From JBKPCD01 sp046727175 (GTDB lineage: Bacteria > Acidobacteriota > Vicinamibacteria > Vicinamibacterales > 2-12-FULL-66-21): a stretch of 35,267 nucleotides of DNA. Shown here piece after piece: positions 9,047-17,587 of the stretch. Under the pieces are notes generated by a model. That model made no database searches. It saw only the letters and a program-made list of their open reading frames with translations, and was not told the origin of the DNA. The position numbers were made by a program, and so were the translations under genes. Within the stretch, counting starts at the first letter, position 1, and each line of letters starts with the position of its first letter. The DNA lies in the NCBI GenBank assembly GCA_046727175.1, contig JBKPCD010000284.1:1-35267 (forward strand), written 5' to 3'.

Positions 9047-9146
9047 ACACCTCGACCGGTCGATCCCCCAATCTGAAATCCGCAATCCGTAAATCTGCAG
9101 TCCGCAATCCGTATATCTGCAATCAGCAATCCGCAATCTGCACTCT
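9047..9146 (-). repeat. GATTGCGG word array after the beta-galactosidase gene
   Basis: Starting about 8 bases beyond the TAA of the gene ending at 9147, the minus strand is a run of imperfect 7-8 base words (GGATTGC, GATTTACG, GATTGCAG). It fills almost the whole gap before the BNR gene start at 9034. Confidence 0.8.
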
Positions 9147-12100
9147 TTACCTGCGCGTTGTTTCGATAGGACTCAGACGGTACGAGTACGAGTAAGGCCT
9201 GTCCGAAGGAATGCGATACGGCTCCAGGGGATAGGCGTCGGCGCTCCAACTGTTGATGCCGCCGACGCCCATCTGCTTGAGATCCAGATTCAAGTACGTC
9301 TCGCGATGCCGCGAGAGCTGGAACGAATACTCCGCACGCTCGATCTCGTCCTTCGACGAGTGCGATGCGCCGACGCTCAGCAACGGCATGCCCGTCGCGA
9401 GCAGGCCGATGCCTTGCGCATTGGTCACGGAGACCCAGCGAACGTCCGTTTTGTTGCCGTTTTCCTGTGGCCGCGAGTAGTCGACCCATTGCTCGGCGAT
9501 CGTCGAGCTGTAGATGCCCACCGGCTCGAATTCCCGATCGACGTACGTTTCTCCGGGCCCGCGCCCGTACCACGCGATCCGCTCCAGACCGGGGCTGACG
9601 ATGAGCTCGGTGCCGAACCGGGGCATCATCGCGAGACGGGACGTGCCGGGCTCATACGAAGCCGAGACGGTAATGCGTCCGGCGCCGTCGATCGTGTACC
9701 CCATCATGTACCTCGCTCGGACGGTCGGCAGCTCACCCTGTACTGTGATCTGCGCAGTCGACTCGCTGACGCGCTCGACCTGGACATCCGTGACGCGCCA
9801 TGATGCGCCCGCTGTCTTCCAGACCGTGATGTCAGCCGACGGGTCGGTCCGTGCGAGGGCGATCAGTGATTTCCACGCGCCCCAGTCGTTGTCGGTGACG
9901 GCGCGCCAGAAATCCGGCCGTGGACCGCGTTCCAGAAGGCTGACGCCTTTGAACGCGTAGCTCGTGATGACGCCCTGTACGCGATCGAAGACCAGCGCGA
10001 AGTTCTCGCCCCGGATGCTGACCTGATCGCCGGCCGTACTGAGGCTCAGCGGCGGGGCTCCTTCCGTCGGCGGCGGAGAAGGCCGAACGGGCAGCTTCCA
10101 TTGTTCCCATCCGAGCTCGTCGCCACGCCTGCCCCAGGACGTATCGCCCTTGAGCGTGAAGCGTACGTTCAGCCAGTACTCGGCGCCGGGCTGATTTCCG
10201 ATCTGCGGCAGCGGGAGCGTGAACCCCTTCTCCACTCGTGGCCCGAGGTCCAGTGGTCTCAGAGTTCCGGATGCAACCGGCCGCCCGTCTTGTGTGACCG
10301 ACCACGCGCCTTCCGCGACGTCACTCGCATTGACGAAATCGAACCAGTTCTGGATCGAGATACGACCGTTCGCGAGATCGACGGGAGTTGCGTGGAGATA
10401 TCGATACACGTACTTGATCGCGTTCAGTCCCGGGTGCGGTTGTCGTGCGGCATTCACCAGCCCGTTCATACAGAAGTTGCCGTCGTTCCGCACGCCGGCC
10501 CTGTTCTCCCACCAGCCGCCGTAGGCGAGAAACGTCGGTCGGTCCGGTGTCCGGTACTCGGCCGGCACCGGCTGATGAATCCCCTGATCGACCCAGTCCC
10601 ACACGAACGCGCCGCGGGCGTTCGTGTCCGAGTAAAAGACGTCCCAGTACTCCTTCAAGCCGCCGCTGCTGTTTCCCATCGCGTGGCTGTACTCGCAGAG
10701 CAGCAGGGGGGACGACGGATTTGCCGCCGCACGCGTCGTCACGGCTGCCGGTGTGGCGTACATCAAGGAGGTCACGTCAGCGTTCGTCCCGCCATGATTG
10801 CTCGAGCCCTCGTAGTGCACGGGCCGCGACGGATCGCGCTGTTTGATCCAGTTGTAGGCTGCAGCCATGTTCGTGCCGTCGCCGCATTCGTTTCCGAGCG
10901 ACCACATGATCACGGATGGGTGATTCTTGTCCCGCTCGACCATGCGCTCCACGCGATCGACGTAGGCCGGCCGCCACGCCGGATCGTTGGTCAATCGGTT
11001 CTGCGGATTGGTACCGAAGCCGTGGCACTCGATGTTCGCTTCGTCAATGACGTACAGTCCGTAACGATCGGTCAATGCGTACCACTCGGGCGCGTTCGGG
11101 TAATGCGACGTACGCACCGCGTTGATGTTGTTCTGCTTCATCAGGGCGATGTCGCGGACCATCAGCGCCCGGTCGACGTAATGGCCTGTGTCTGGGCTGT
11201 GCTCGTGGCGGTTCACACCTTTGAACAGTACCGCCTGGCCGTTGATCAGAATGCGGCCGTCGCGGATTTCGATCTTTCTGAACCCCACGTCGACCGGAAT
11301 GATTTCGACCGTTCGACCTGCGCTGTCCTTGAGCGTGAGAAGGAGCTGATAGAGATCCGGAGTCTCGGCGGTCCACTTGCGCGGACTGCGTACCAGCATC
11401 GACAGATCGAGCGGCGCCTCACCGCCCCCCTGCACGCGAACCTGTCCCTGAATCACGCGGCCGACGCGTCCTTCGGCGCCGACCAGCTCCGCCTGAAGCT
11501 GCACGGCTTGTGTGGAACCGACGTGATTCGCGACCATTGCTCGGACGCGTAGCGTCGCATCCCGATAGCGCTCGTCGAGATCGGTCTGCACGTCGACGTC
11601 GCGGACGTGCAGCGCCGGAGCACTCCACAGATAGACATCGCGGAAGATGCCGCTAAGCCGCCACATGTCCTGGTCTTCCAGGAAGGAGCCGTCGCTCCAT
11701 CGGTACACTTCGACGGCGAGGACGTTCCTCGGCTGCAGATACGACGTCACGTCGAACTCGGCAGGCGTCCGGCTGTCTTCGCTGTAGCCGATCCGTTGAC
11801 CGTTCAGCCAGACATAGAACGCGGAATCCACGCCGCCGAAATGCAGGTAAACGCGTCGCCCACCCCATCCCTCGGGCAGATTGAACGTCGTCCGGTACGA
11901 CCCGACGGGATTGTCGTTGTGAGGCGGCCGCGGATTCTGCCGATCGAACGCGAACGCATAGCCGAAGTTCACGTAAATCGGCATGCCAAACCCCTGCAGT
12001 TCCCAGTTGCCCGGCACTTGAATCGTCGACCACGACGAGTCGTCGAAGAACGGCTGGAAGAATTCACGCGGTCGGGACTCGGGATCCTTCGAGTAGCGGA

Positions 12101-12416
12101 ACTTCCACCGGCCGTTGAGCACGTGGACCGACGTCGCCGTCCCCGTCGCGACCTCTGCGGAATCCGAATACACGGTCATCGTCGCGTGGGGCCGCTCGGT
12201 GTTGACGTGCAGCACGGAGGGATCGTCCCATTCGGGACGTGCGGACGACGCTGTCTGCAGGGATGGAGGCGTAAAAGCGATCGCGCTCGGTGCGTCGAGT
12301 ATGGCGCGAAGTCGGGATGCTACATCTCGATCGATAGCGACGAGAAACAACGATACGCCTGCGGTCACGCCGAGAGGCAGGAGCCTGAACCAACGAACCC
12401 GACCCGGACGCCGCAT
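9147..12416 (-). CDS. GH2 beta-galactosidase, LacZ type
   Basis: This 1089-residue glycoside hydrolase family 2 enzyme matches the full LacZ architecture: a jelly-roll sugar-binding domain (FDDSSWSTIQVPGNWELQG), Ig-like domain, TIM barrel, second Ig-like domain and C-terminal beta-sandwich (VQGVITSYAFKGVSLL). The acid/base Glu lies in IMWSLGNECGDG (about residue 508) and the nucleophile Glu in LLLCEYSHAMGNS (about 575). An N-terminal hydrophobic stretch (WFRLLPLGVTAGVSLFLVAI) could be a signal anchor, so the enzyme is likely periplasmic or membrane-attached rather than cytosolic. The ATG at 12416 is preferred over a TTG at 12425. No ribosome site is visible, and TATAAT lies exactly 8 bases before the ATG. 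It probably hydrolyses beta-galactosides; the precise substrate is unknown. Confidence 0.92.
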   Translation of the reverse strand: MRRPGRVRWFRLLPLGVTAGVSLFLVAIDRDVASRLRAILDAPSAIAFTPPSLQTASSARPEWDDPSVLHVNTERPHATMTVYSDSAEVATGTATSVHVLNGRWKFRYSKDPESRPREFFQPFFDDSSWSTIQVPGNWELQGFGMPIYVNFGYAFAFDRQNPRPPHNDNPVGSYRTTFNLPEGWGGRRVYLHFGGVDSAFYVWLNGQRIGYSEDSRTPAEFDVTSYLQPRNVLAVEVYRWSDGSFLEDQDMWRLSGIFRDVYLWSAPALHVRDVDVQTDLDERYRDATLRVRAMVANHVGSTQAVQLQAELVGAEGRVGRVIQGQVRVQGGGEAPLDLSMLVRSPRKWTAETPDLYQLLLTLKDSAGRTVEIIPVDVGFRKIEIRDGRILINGQAVLFKGVNRHEHSPDTGHYVDRALMVRDIALMKQNNINAVRTSHYPNAPEWYALTDRYGLYVIDEANIECHGFGTNPQNRLTNDPAWRPAYVDRVERMVERDKNHPSVIMWSLGNECGDGTNMAAAYNWIKQRDPSRPVHYEGSSNHGGTNADVTSLMYATPAAVTTRAAANPSSPLLLCEYSHAMGNSSGGLKEYWDVFYSDTNARGAFVWDWVDQGIHQPVPAEYRTPDRPTFLAYGGWWENRAGVRNDGNFCMNGLVNAARQPHPGLNAIKYVYRYLHATPVDLANGRISIQNWFDFVNASDVAEGAWSVTQDGRPVASGTLRPLDLGPRVEKGFTLPLPQIGNQPGAEYWLNVRFTLKGDTSWGRRGDELGWEQWKLPVRPSPPPTEGAPPLSLSTAGDQVSIRGENFALVFDRVQGVITSYAFKGVSLLERGPRPDFWRAVTDNDWGAWKSLIALARTDPSADITVWKTAGASWRVTDVQVERVSESTAQITVQGELPTVRARYMMGYTIDGAGRITVSASYEPGTSRLAMMPRFGTELIVSPGLERIAWYGRGPGETYVDREFEPVGIYSSTIAEQWVDYSRPQENGNKTDVRWVSVTNAQGIGLLATGMPLLSVGASHSSKDEIERAEYSFQLSRHRETYLNLDLKQMGVGGINSWSADAYPLEPYRIPSDRPYSYSYRLSPIETTRR

Positions 12417-12424
12417 CAGGGACA

Positions 12425-12432
12425 ATTATAGT
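12425..12432. promoter_or_regulatory. Overlapping divergent -10 boxes
   Basis: The sequence AATTATAGT between the divergent beta-galactosidase and deacetylase genes holds TATAAT on the minus strand (12430-12425) and TATAGT on the plus strand (12427-12432). The minus box is 8 bases from its ATG; the plus box is 13 bases from its ATG, with GAGAG between. Shared, symmetric -10 elements driving divergent transcription are known in bacteria. No good -35 is visible for either. Confidence 0.45.
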
Positions 12433-12445
12433 TAGAGAGAAACGC

Positions 12446-13159
12446 ATGGTCGTCATCTTTGCCGTCATCGTTGCGGGCGTCGCTCTCGCGCACATGGCGC
12501 CGTTCCCGTTTCTGCTCGAGGCCTTTCGCTCCGGAAAATCGCTCTGGCATGTCGAGCCGCGCGCCGGATCGCCGCCGACGATCTATCTCACGTTCGATGA
12601 TGGGCCGAGCGCCGACTGGACGCCGGTGCTGCTCGATCGACTGCGCGATGAAAGCGTCCCCGCGACCTTCTTTCTCATCGACGCGCACATCACACCTGAT
12701 ACGGAGCCGATCGTCCGCCGAATCGCGGGTGAGGGACACGCGATCGGTCTGCACACGGGGACACGCCGGCCGATGCTGATGCATCCGCGCGATCTCGCCA
12801 ATGAGCTGAAGCGCGTCGCGAAGCGGATCGAATCCATCACCGGCAGCGCGCCCTGTCAGCTGTTCCGGCCTCACGCAGGGTGGCGAAGCTCGACGATGTA
12901 TGACGGTCTGCGGATCGCGGGGTATCGACTCGCTGGTTGGAGCTTCGGGATGTGGGACTGGAACTGGTGGCGGGAGCCGCATCCCGAGTCGGCCGCGCGA
13001 CGGCTCGCGAGCAAGGCATCAGCCGGCGACATCATCGTGATTCACGACGGTGATCACAAGGATCCGCATGCCGATCGTCACAACTCGATCGAGATCGTGA
13101 GGTTGCTGGTTCCGGCGCTGCGCTCCCGAGGGTTCTCATTCGGCAGGTTGTGCGAGTAG
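12446..13159 (+). CDS. Polysaccharide deacetylase (NodB homology, CE4-like)
   Basis: This is a 237-residue protein with a short N-terminal hydrophobic segment (about 1-22, membrane anchor or signal). The NodB motifs are present in order: TFDDGPS (Asp-Asp at about 51-52), the second motif HTGTR (His at about 103), RPHAGW in place of R-x-P-y-G (about 141-146), and IVIHDG (about 198-202). In typical CE4 enzymes the second motif is H-S/T-x-x-H/S, with both ends tied to the metal. Here the fifth residue is Arg, so metal binding may differ. The substrate could be an acetylated cell-wall or extracellular polysaccharide. The start has a GAGAG-type ribosome site. Confidence 0.85.
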   Translation: MVVIFAVIVAGVALAHMAPFPFLLEAFRSGKSLWHVEPRAGSPPTIYLTFDDGPSADWTPVLLDRLRDESVPATFFLIDAHITPDTEPIVRRIAGEGHAIGLHTGTRRPMLMHPRDLANELKRVAKRIESITGSAPCQLFRPHAGWRSSTMYDGLRIAGYRLAGWSFGMWDWNWWREPHPESAARRLASKASAGDIIVIHDGDHKDPHADRHNSIEIVRLLVPALRSRGFSFGRLCE

Positions 13160-13173
13160 GCGTCGTCCCGTAG

Positions 13174-13216
13174 AGCGCGGTCGTAGACCGCGCTGCCGGC
13201 GCTGCTTGAAAGCGCC
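13174..13216. repeat. REP-like hairpin pair
   Basis: Just after the deacetylase stop, AGCGCGGTC/GACCGCGCT (13174-13194) and GGCGCT/AGCGCC around GCTTGAA (13198-13216) form two hairpins. They share the GTAGA-CCGCGC and CTTGAAAG style with the copies inside the gene at 29612-32074. Confidence 0.65.
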
Positions 13217-13280
13217 GCCCCATACTATCGGGTAGTGACCTCAAGATGTTCCGGCCATAATGCGATCTTGGAGCTGCCTG

Positions 13281-14300
13281 ATGGTGACATCGAAGCGGAA
13301 AGTGAAGTGGGGCGTGCTCGGCGTGGCGCGGATCGCGACCCAAAAAGTGATCCCTGCCATGCAGAAGGGCGAGTGGTCGGAGCTGTACGCGATCGCGTCG
13401 CGCGACCTGGCCAAGGCGCAAACCGCCGCGGACAAACTCGGCATTCGTCGCGCCTACGGGTCGTACGAGGCGCTGCTCGCGGATCCCGAGGTCGAAGCCA
13501 TCTACAATCCGCTGCCCAACCATCTTCACGTTCCGTGGACGATTCGAGCGGCCGAGGCGGGCAAGCACGTCCTCTGCGAGAAGCCAATCGCGAGAAATGC
13601 GGACGAAGCGGCACCGCTCATTCCGGTCAGGGATCGCACGGGCATGCACATCCAGGAGGCGTTCATGACGCGCACGCATCCGCAGTGGCTGCGGGCGCAG
13701 GAGATCGCACGATCGGGTCGCCTCGGCGAGATTCGATCCGTCTCCGGCTTCTTCAGCTACTTCAACCGTGATCCCGCGAACGTGCGCAACATTCCCGACT
13801 TCGGCGGCGGCGCGCTGCTCGATATCGGCTGCTATCTGATAAACACCGCGCGCTTCGTGTTCGGCCGCGAGCCGCAGCGTGTGGCCGGCGTCATCGAGCG
13901 CGACCGCGAGTTCGGCACCGATGTGCTGACGTCGCTGATGCTCGACTTCGCTCCCGGCCAGGCAATCGGCACCTGCGGGACGCAAATCGTCGGCTATCAG
14001 CGCGTCGAGATCTTTGGCAACCGCGGACGTCTTGCCATCGATATTCCCTTCAACGCGCCGCCCGATCGCCCCTGCCGGTTCGTCGTGGACGACGGCTCGG
14101 ATCTGTTCGGCGCGGGGCGCGAAGAGTTCGCCGTCGACACCTGCAACCAGTACACGATTCAGGGGGACCGGTTCTCTCAAGCCGTCCGCGGTGTCGCCTC
14201 GCCTGCGTATCCGCTCGAAGACACGATGGCCAACATGCGTGTCATCGATGCGGTGTTCAGAGCGGCTGAATCGGGCAAGTGGGAACCGGTAGCTCGGTAG
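13281..14300 (+). CDS. Gfo/Idh/MocA-family NAD(P)-dependent oxidoreductase
   Basis: This is a 339-residue cytoplasmic oxidoreductase. An N-terminal Rossmann fold opens with WGVLGVARIA (G-x-G-x-x-A-like), followed by the family motif EKPIA at about residue 100. The substrate domain contains DIGCYLINTARFVFG, the usual D-x-G-x-Y segment. The family oxidises or reduces sugars, inositols and related polyols. The substrate is not identifiable, but the deacetylase and beta-galactosidase neighbours fit carbohydrate use. The ATG at 13281 is chosen over 13260 because GGAG lies 7 bases upstream. The last codons and TAG stop lie inside an 8-base word array that continues past the gene, so the protein ends V-A-R by courtesy of the repeat. 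Confidence 0.9.
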   Translation: MVTSKRKVKWGVLGVARIATQKVIPAMQKGEWSELYAIASRDLAKAQTAADKLGIRRAYGSYEALLADPEVEAIYNPLPNHLHVPWTIRAAEAGKHVLCEKPIARNADEAAPLIPVRDRTGMHIQEAFMTRTHPQWLRAQEIARSGRLGEIRSVSGFFSYFNRDPANVRNIPDFGGGALLDIGCYLINTARFVFGREPQRVAGVIERDREFGTDVLTSLMLDFAPGQAIGTCGTQIVGYQRVEIFGNRGRLAIDIPFNAPPDRPCRFVVDDGSDLFGAGREEFAVDTCNQYTIQGDRFSQAVRGVASPAYPLEDTMANMRVIDAVFRAAESGKWEPVAR

Positions 14301-14400
14301 CTCGGTAGCTCGGGAGCTCGCTAGCTCGGGAGCTCGGTGGCTCGGTAACTCGTTGGGTCATTCGGGGTTCGGGATTCGTGGTTCGCTGGCGGGAGCTGCG
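14289..14400 (+). repeat. GTAGCTCG array containing the stop codon, then ATTCGGG words
   Basis: Eight contiguous 8-base units run from 14289 to 14352 (GTAGCTCG three times, then variants GGAGCTCG, CTAGCTCG, GGAGCTCG, GTGGCTCG, GTAACTCG). The stop TAG (14298-14300) is positions 2-4 of the second unit. A second array of ATTCGGGG/TTCGGGATTCG words follows to about 14390, and an inverted TTCCCGAAT occurs at about 14415. Confidence 0.9.
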
Positions 14401-14499
14401 AGCGCGGACCTGGGTTCCCGAATGCTGTTGCCCACGCGCTGGACGATCGAAGGCCGAACGATCGACAATGCGTCGCCTGCGTCCGGACGGCTATCGCCG

Positions 14500-14802
14500 A
14501 TGCGTCCACTCTTCATCGCCGGCTCGCTTACGCTTGGCCTCGCGTGCGGTTCACCGACCGCCCCCGAGTCGCCCCCTGGATCGATTCGCGTCGTCGGAAC
14601 CGTCCAGTTCTATGGGTTCGAAGGCGGGTTTTGGGCGGTTCGAGGCGACGACAACGTCACCTACGACCCGATCGGTGGCCTTCCTGCACAGCTCCAGCGG
14701 GAGAATCTGCGCGTCGTGATGATTGCGAAGGTGCGCAACGATCTCGCCGGGATCCATATGGCTGGCCCACTGGTGGAAATCATCCGCATCGACCCGATCT
14801 AA
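14500..14802 (+). CDS. Small putative lipoprotein, unknown function
   Basis: A 100-residue protein I do not recognise. It starts with a lipoprotein signal, MRPLFIAGSLTLGLACGS, with the probable lipidated Cys at residue 16. A Pro/Ser/Thr linker and a small beta-rich domain follow, containing VVGTVQFYGFEGGFWAVRGD and a C-terminal VRNDLAGIHMAGPLVEIIRID. This looks like a short OB-like or barrel domain exposed to the periplasm. The ATG at 14500 has GGACGG about 10 bases upstream and gives a clean lipobox; upstream extensions lack this. GGGTTCGGG-type words follow the stop at about 14811-14845. Confidence 0.65.
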   Translation: MRPLFIAGSLTLGLACGSPTAPESPPGSIRVVGTVQFYGFEGGFWAVRGDDNVTYDPIGGLPAQLQRENLRVVMIAKVRNDLAGIHMAGPLVEIIRIDPI

Positions 14803-14951
14803 ACGCACCGGGGTTCGGGGCTCGGGCGTGCGGGTTCGGGCCTTCAGGCCGCAGTGGAGGAACACGGCGACAGTTCATCGCGCTGCCAGTTGAGCTGAGC
14901 GAGGGGCAACGGGCGCAGTCTCTCGTCGGTGCGAATTGAAGAATGCCCCCC

Positions 14952-15146
14952 GGAGTCAGACCGGGGTCAAACAGGGGTCAGACTGGAGTCAAACCAGGGT
15001 CAGACCACCGCGGGCACCCGTTTCCAGGGTACGGGGCCAAACTGTGTGCCCATCTCTGCCTGATCTGGTGTCTGACCCCCGTCGAACCCTCGTCTGACCC
15101 GTGTCTGACCCGTGTCTGACCCGTGTTTGAACCCGGTCTGACCCCC
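14952..15146. repeat. Inverted array of 11-base GGGTCAGAC units
   Basis: Five 11-base units of the GGGGTCAGACC type run at 14952-15006. About 63 bases of non-repeat centre follow. Seven units in the opposite orientation (GTCTGACCCGT type, mostly 11-base period) run at 15070-15146. The right arm starts about 24 bases after the stop of the minus-strand gene ending at 15170. The array could fold into one long hairpin. A second copy of the left-arm type is at 35190-35255. Similar words are associated elsewhere with REP-associated tyrosine transposases (recollection); none is in this window. Confidence 0.85.
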
Positions 15147-15169
15147 TACTTCTGGACCGGCAGTCCTGC

Positions 15170-17404
15170 TCAGGGTTTCAGCACGTTTGTTGACGGAGGC
15201 GGAGTGGGCGACTGGTATTGGTACCCGCTACGCGACACTCCTGCGACGGTAAACGTTACCGATGAGACACCGTTCGAAAGTTTCGGTGTCGACACACTGC
15301 ACGTCCCGTTCGTGCCCGTCGTGCACGATGCACTCCCCGTGTAGCCACCACTCCAGTTGCCGGAGACGACGGCATTGGCGACCGGCAAATCAGTCGCGTC
15401 CTTCACGACGATCGTCACCGTCGCTTTCCAGCCGGATTTGCCAGTCGTCGACGATGAACCCGAGATTGACGTGAGATACATCGGCACGGCAGGCGCCGGT
15501 GACATTGTCGTCGCTTCTGCAATCTCCGACGGCTGCGACACGCTCGTGCCCTTCGCCGCGAGGACGCGATATCTGTACATCGTGCTGGCAGACAGACCGG
15601 TGTCCGAGTAGGTCGTCGCATTCTGGACCGCCGTCGCAATCTGCGCGAACGCGGTGCAGTTGGCGTCTTGGCACCGCTCGATCAGGAAACCGGTCTCGTC
15701 GGTTGAATTGTCCGCCCAGCTCAGATCGATCTGCGAAGTCGAGACGGTCGTTGCGGTCAGACCCGACGGAGCCTTTGGGGGAGTTCCGGCAGCGCCGCAA
15801 TTCGAGAGCCTGAACGATCCGATGTTCGTGCTCCACCCGGCGCTCGTCGTGCCAGAGTAGTACTCGGCCGTGTACCAGAACGTGCAGCCGTCGGCCGGGT
15901 CGACGGCGAGCATGCTGTAATCACCCCATCGGCCGCTCGAGTGCGTCTGCGATCCACCGCCGGCTCGGAGATCGCTTTCCGCCACGGTAAGCGTGTTCGT
16001 GGGATCGGTCGCCAGCCTGCCGGTGAAGCGAATCGATGGAAAGGTGAGGCTGTTCGAGGCGCTGTAGCCAATCGCAAGATTGCCGTCCTTGTCCATCGCC
16101 GCGCTGCCCATCCATCGGTGCAGCGTATCGGCTGGGGCGTACGTGCCCTGCTGGTAGATCGACGGCGTCCCGCCAGGATTGCGCACTTCGTACCAGCGGA
16201 CCGCGCCTCGATCCGCGCCGACGTCGACCGTGTGATTCGTGACGAGCGATTCGTGGGTCCCGAAGTTCCGGTACTGCAAGCGATACATCAGCCGATCGGC
16301 AATCGCATCGATCTTGGCGGACGTCCCTGCCTGCGGGATGCAGTTGCGCGATCCGTTGCACATGTTGGAATCGAACGCCGCGGTTGGAAGCACGGCTTTC
16401 GACGTGAACGTCGACAGGCTCGTGTTCGACCAGTCGACGTGAAACGCCCAGAGCTCCAACTGATCCGGCGAATCATCGAACTGCATGAAGTACGCAGGTG
16501 AACCCGCGGGTGGCGCCGTCGAACCATCGAGGTCCGCCGGGAGCATCCCGCCCAGCATCGCGTTCGACGCCATGTCGAAGTAGACCATCCGCGCACTCCC
16601 GCCCTTCAACATCTGCGCTCGCTCGAACGCCGCAACGCCCTGCCCGGCCCACGTGCAGCGCACGAAGTTGCACGTGAACTGGTTGATCGACATGTAGTAG
16701 CCGTCCGACCATACGCCGAATTTCGGGTAGTCGTTCAGCTTGTTGAAGCTGTACGAGTAGCGATACCACTGCCCCGTGGGATCGCCGGTCATCGACACCG
16801 CGATGCACTGGTAGTACGGGCCGCTCGGGTAATTCGGCAGCGCGAACTGCGACATGAACCACCGGTCCACCCCCTCGTCGTAGAGCACTATGGGATCGCC
16901 GTCGTTCCGGGCTTCACAAGGACCACCGAAACCGGTCCAGAGCGTTTTCCCGCTCGCCGGACCGTACAATGTCGCCCCGGTCTTGCTGTAGATCGCGAAC
17001 GTCAGATTCACCCACTGCACGTAGTGGTTCGGACCGACGTCGCCGTTCGTATCCGGCGGCAGCACACCCGACTGGTTGCCGATTCCCCCGAAGCTGGTGT
17101 TTGGCGTGATGGCGTCCATTGTGGCCGGAGAGGTCTGAACCATCGCGTCTGCCACCGGGGGACGCGCCTTTGGTCCCCCTCGTATAGGGTGTGGCGGATG
17201 CGGCGTTTCCTCTTCTTCACGTTCCGGCGGAAGCGGCGGCAGATCTCGAAGCGCCGGCGTCACGTCGTGCTTCACCGGAAGGACGATCGTCGGACGATGT
17301 TGGGCGCCAGGGGTATCTGGCAGTGTCTGCGCTGTGACCCCGGGCGCGCCGATGATCGCGGCAGCAGCGACAGCGATCCAGCCGAAACGTCGGTGACTGA
17401 TCAT
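15170..17404 (-). CDS. Exported protein with fibronectin type III domain
   Basis: A 744-residue secreted protein. A signal peptide (ISHRRFGWIAVAAAAIIGAPGVTAQ) precedes a Pro/Glu-rich linker. The large unassigned domain (about 85-540) contains GVLPPDTNGDVGPNHYVQ, TWAGQGVAAFER and many Cys and aromatic residues. A fibronectin III domain follows at about 550-640 (PSGLTATTVSTSQIDLSWAD, then TTYSDTGLSASTMYRYRV). An Ig-like module (GKSGWKATVTIVVKD, about 660-740) ends the protein. The large domain resembles secreted proteins that often carry T9SS-like or cell-surface modules; no catalytic motif was identified. The ATG at 17404 gives the cleanest signal peptide. An inverted 11-base word array follows its stop. 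Confidence 0.75.
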   Translation of the reverse strand: MISHRRFGWIAVAAAAIIGAPGVTAQTLPDTPGAQHRPTIVLPVKHDVTPALRDLPPLPPEREEEETPHPPHPIRGGPKARPPVADAMVQTSPATMDAITPNTSFGGIGNQSGVLPPDTNGDVGPNHYVQWVNLTFAIYSKTGATLYGPASGKTLWTGFGGPCEARNDGDPIVLYDEGVDRWFMSQFALPNYPSGPYYQCIAVSMTGDPTGQWYRYSYSFNKLNDYPKFGVWSDGYYMSINQFTCNFVRCTWAGQGVAAFERAQMLKGGSARMVYFDMASNAMLGGMLPADLDGSTAPPAGSPAYFMQFDDSPDQLELWAFHVDWSNTSLSTFTSKAVLPTAAFDSNMCNGSRNCIPQAGTSAKIDAIADRLMYRLQYRNFGTHESLVTNHTVDVGADRGAVRWYEVRNPGGTPSIYQQGTYAPADTLHRWMGSAAMDKDGNLAIGYSASNSLTFPSIRFTGRLATDPTNTLTVAESDLRAGGGSQTHSSGRWGDYSMLAVDPADGCTFWYTAEYYSGTTSAGWSTNIGSFRLSNCGAAGTPPKAPSGLTATTVSTSQIDLSWADNSTDETGFLIERCQDANCTAFAQIATAVQNATTYSDTGLSASTMYRYRVLAAKGTSVSQPSEIAEATTMSPAPAVPMYLTSISGSSSTTGKSGWKATVTIVVKDATDLPVANAVVSGNWSGGYTGSASCTTGTNGTCSVSTPKLSNGVSSVTFTVAGVSRSGYQYQSPTPPPSTNVLKP

Positions 17405-17587
17405 GAATCTCGGTCCTCGTCCAAAAGAAAGGCTCTCTGACGGCAGACTAATGTCTGGCCAGAACACAGAAGCCCCGGAACAGACGGCGGCACTTCCATC
17501 AATCCGACCCGCGATTCGGGTCGATCTACGCGATTTCAGATGCGAACTGTTGGATGGCCGGATGATGGTGCCCGGAAGAGGTGGCTA

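Noticed and set aside
9035..9136. Upstream extension of the BNR gene to an ATG at 9136
   Set aside because: The extra residues are a translation of the GATTGCGG word array, and a strong ribosome site precedes the ATG at 9034.
10101..11552. Long plus-strand open frame of 483 codons
   Set aside because: It is antisense to the beta-galactosidase, which has complete catalytic motifs; the frame shows no family motif.
14952..15146. CRISPR array
   Set aside because: Units are 11 bases without spacers, are degenerate, invert around a centre, and no cas gene is nearby.
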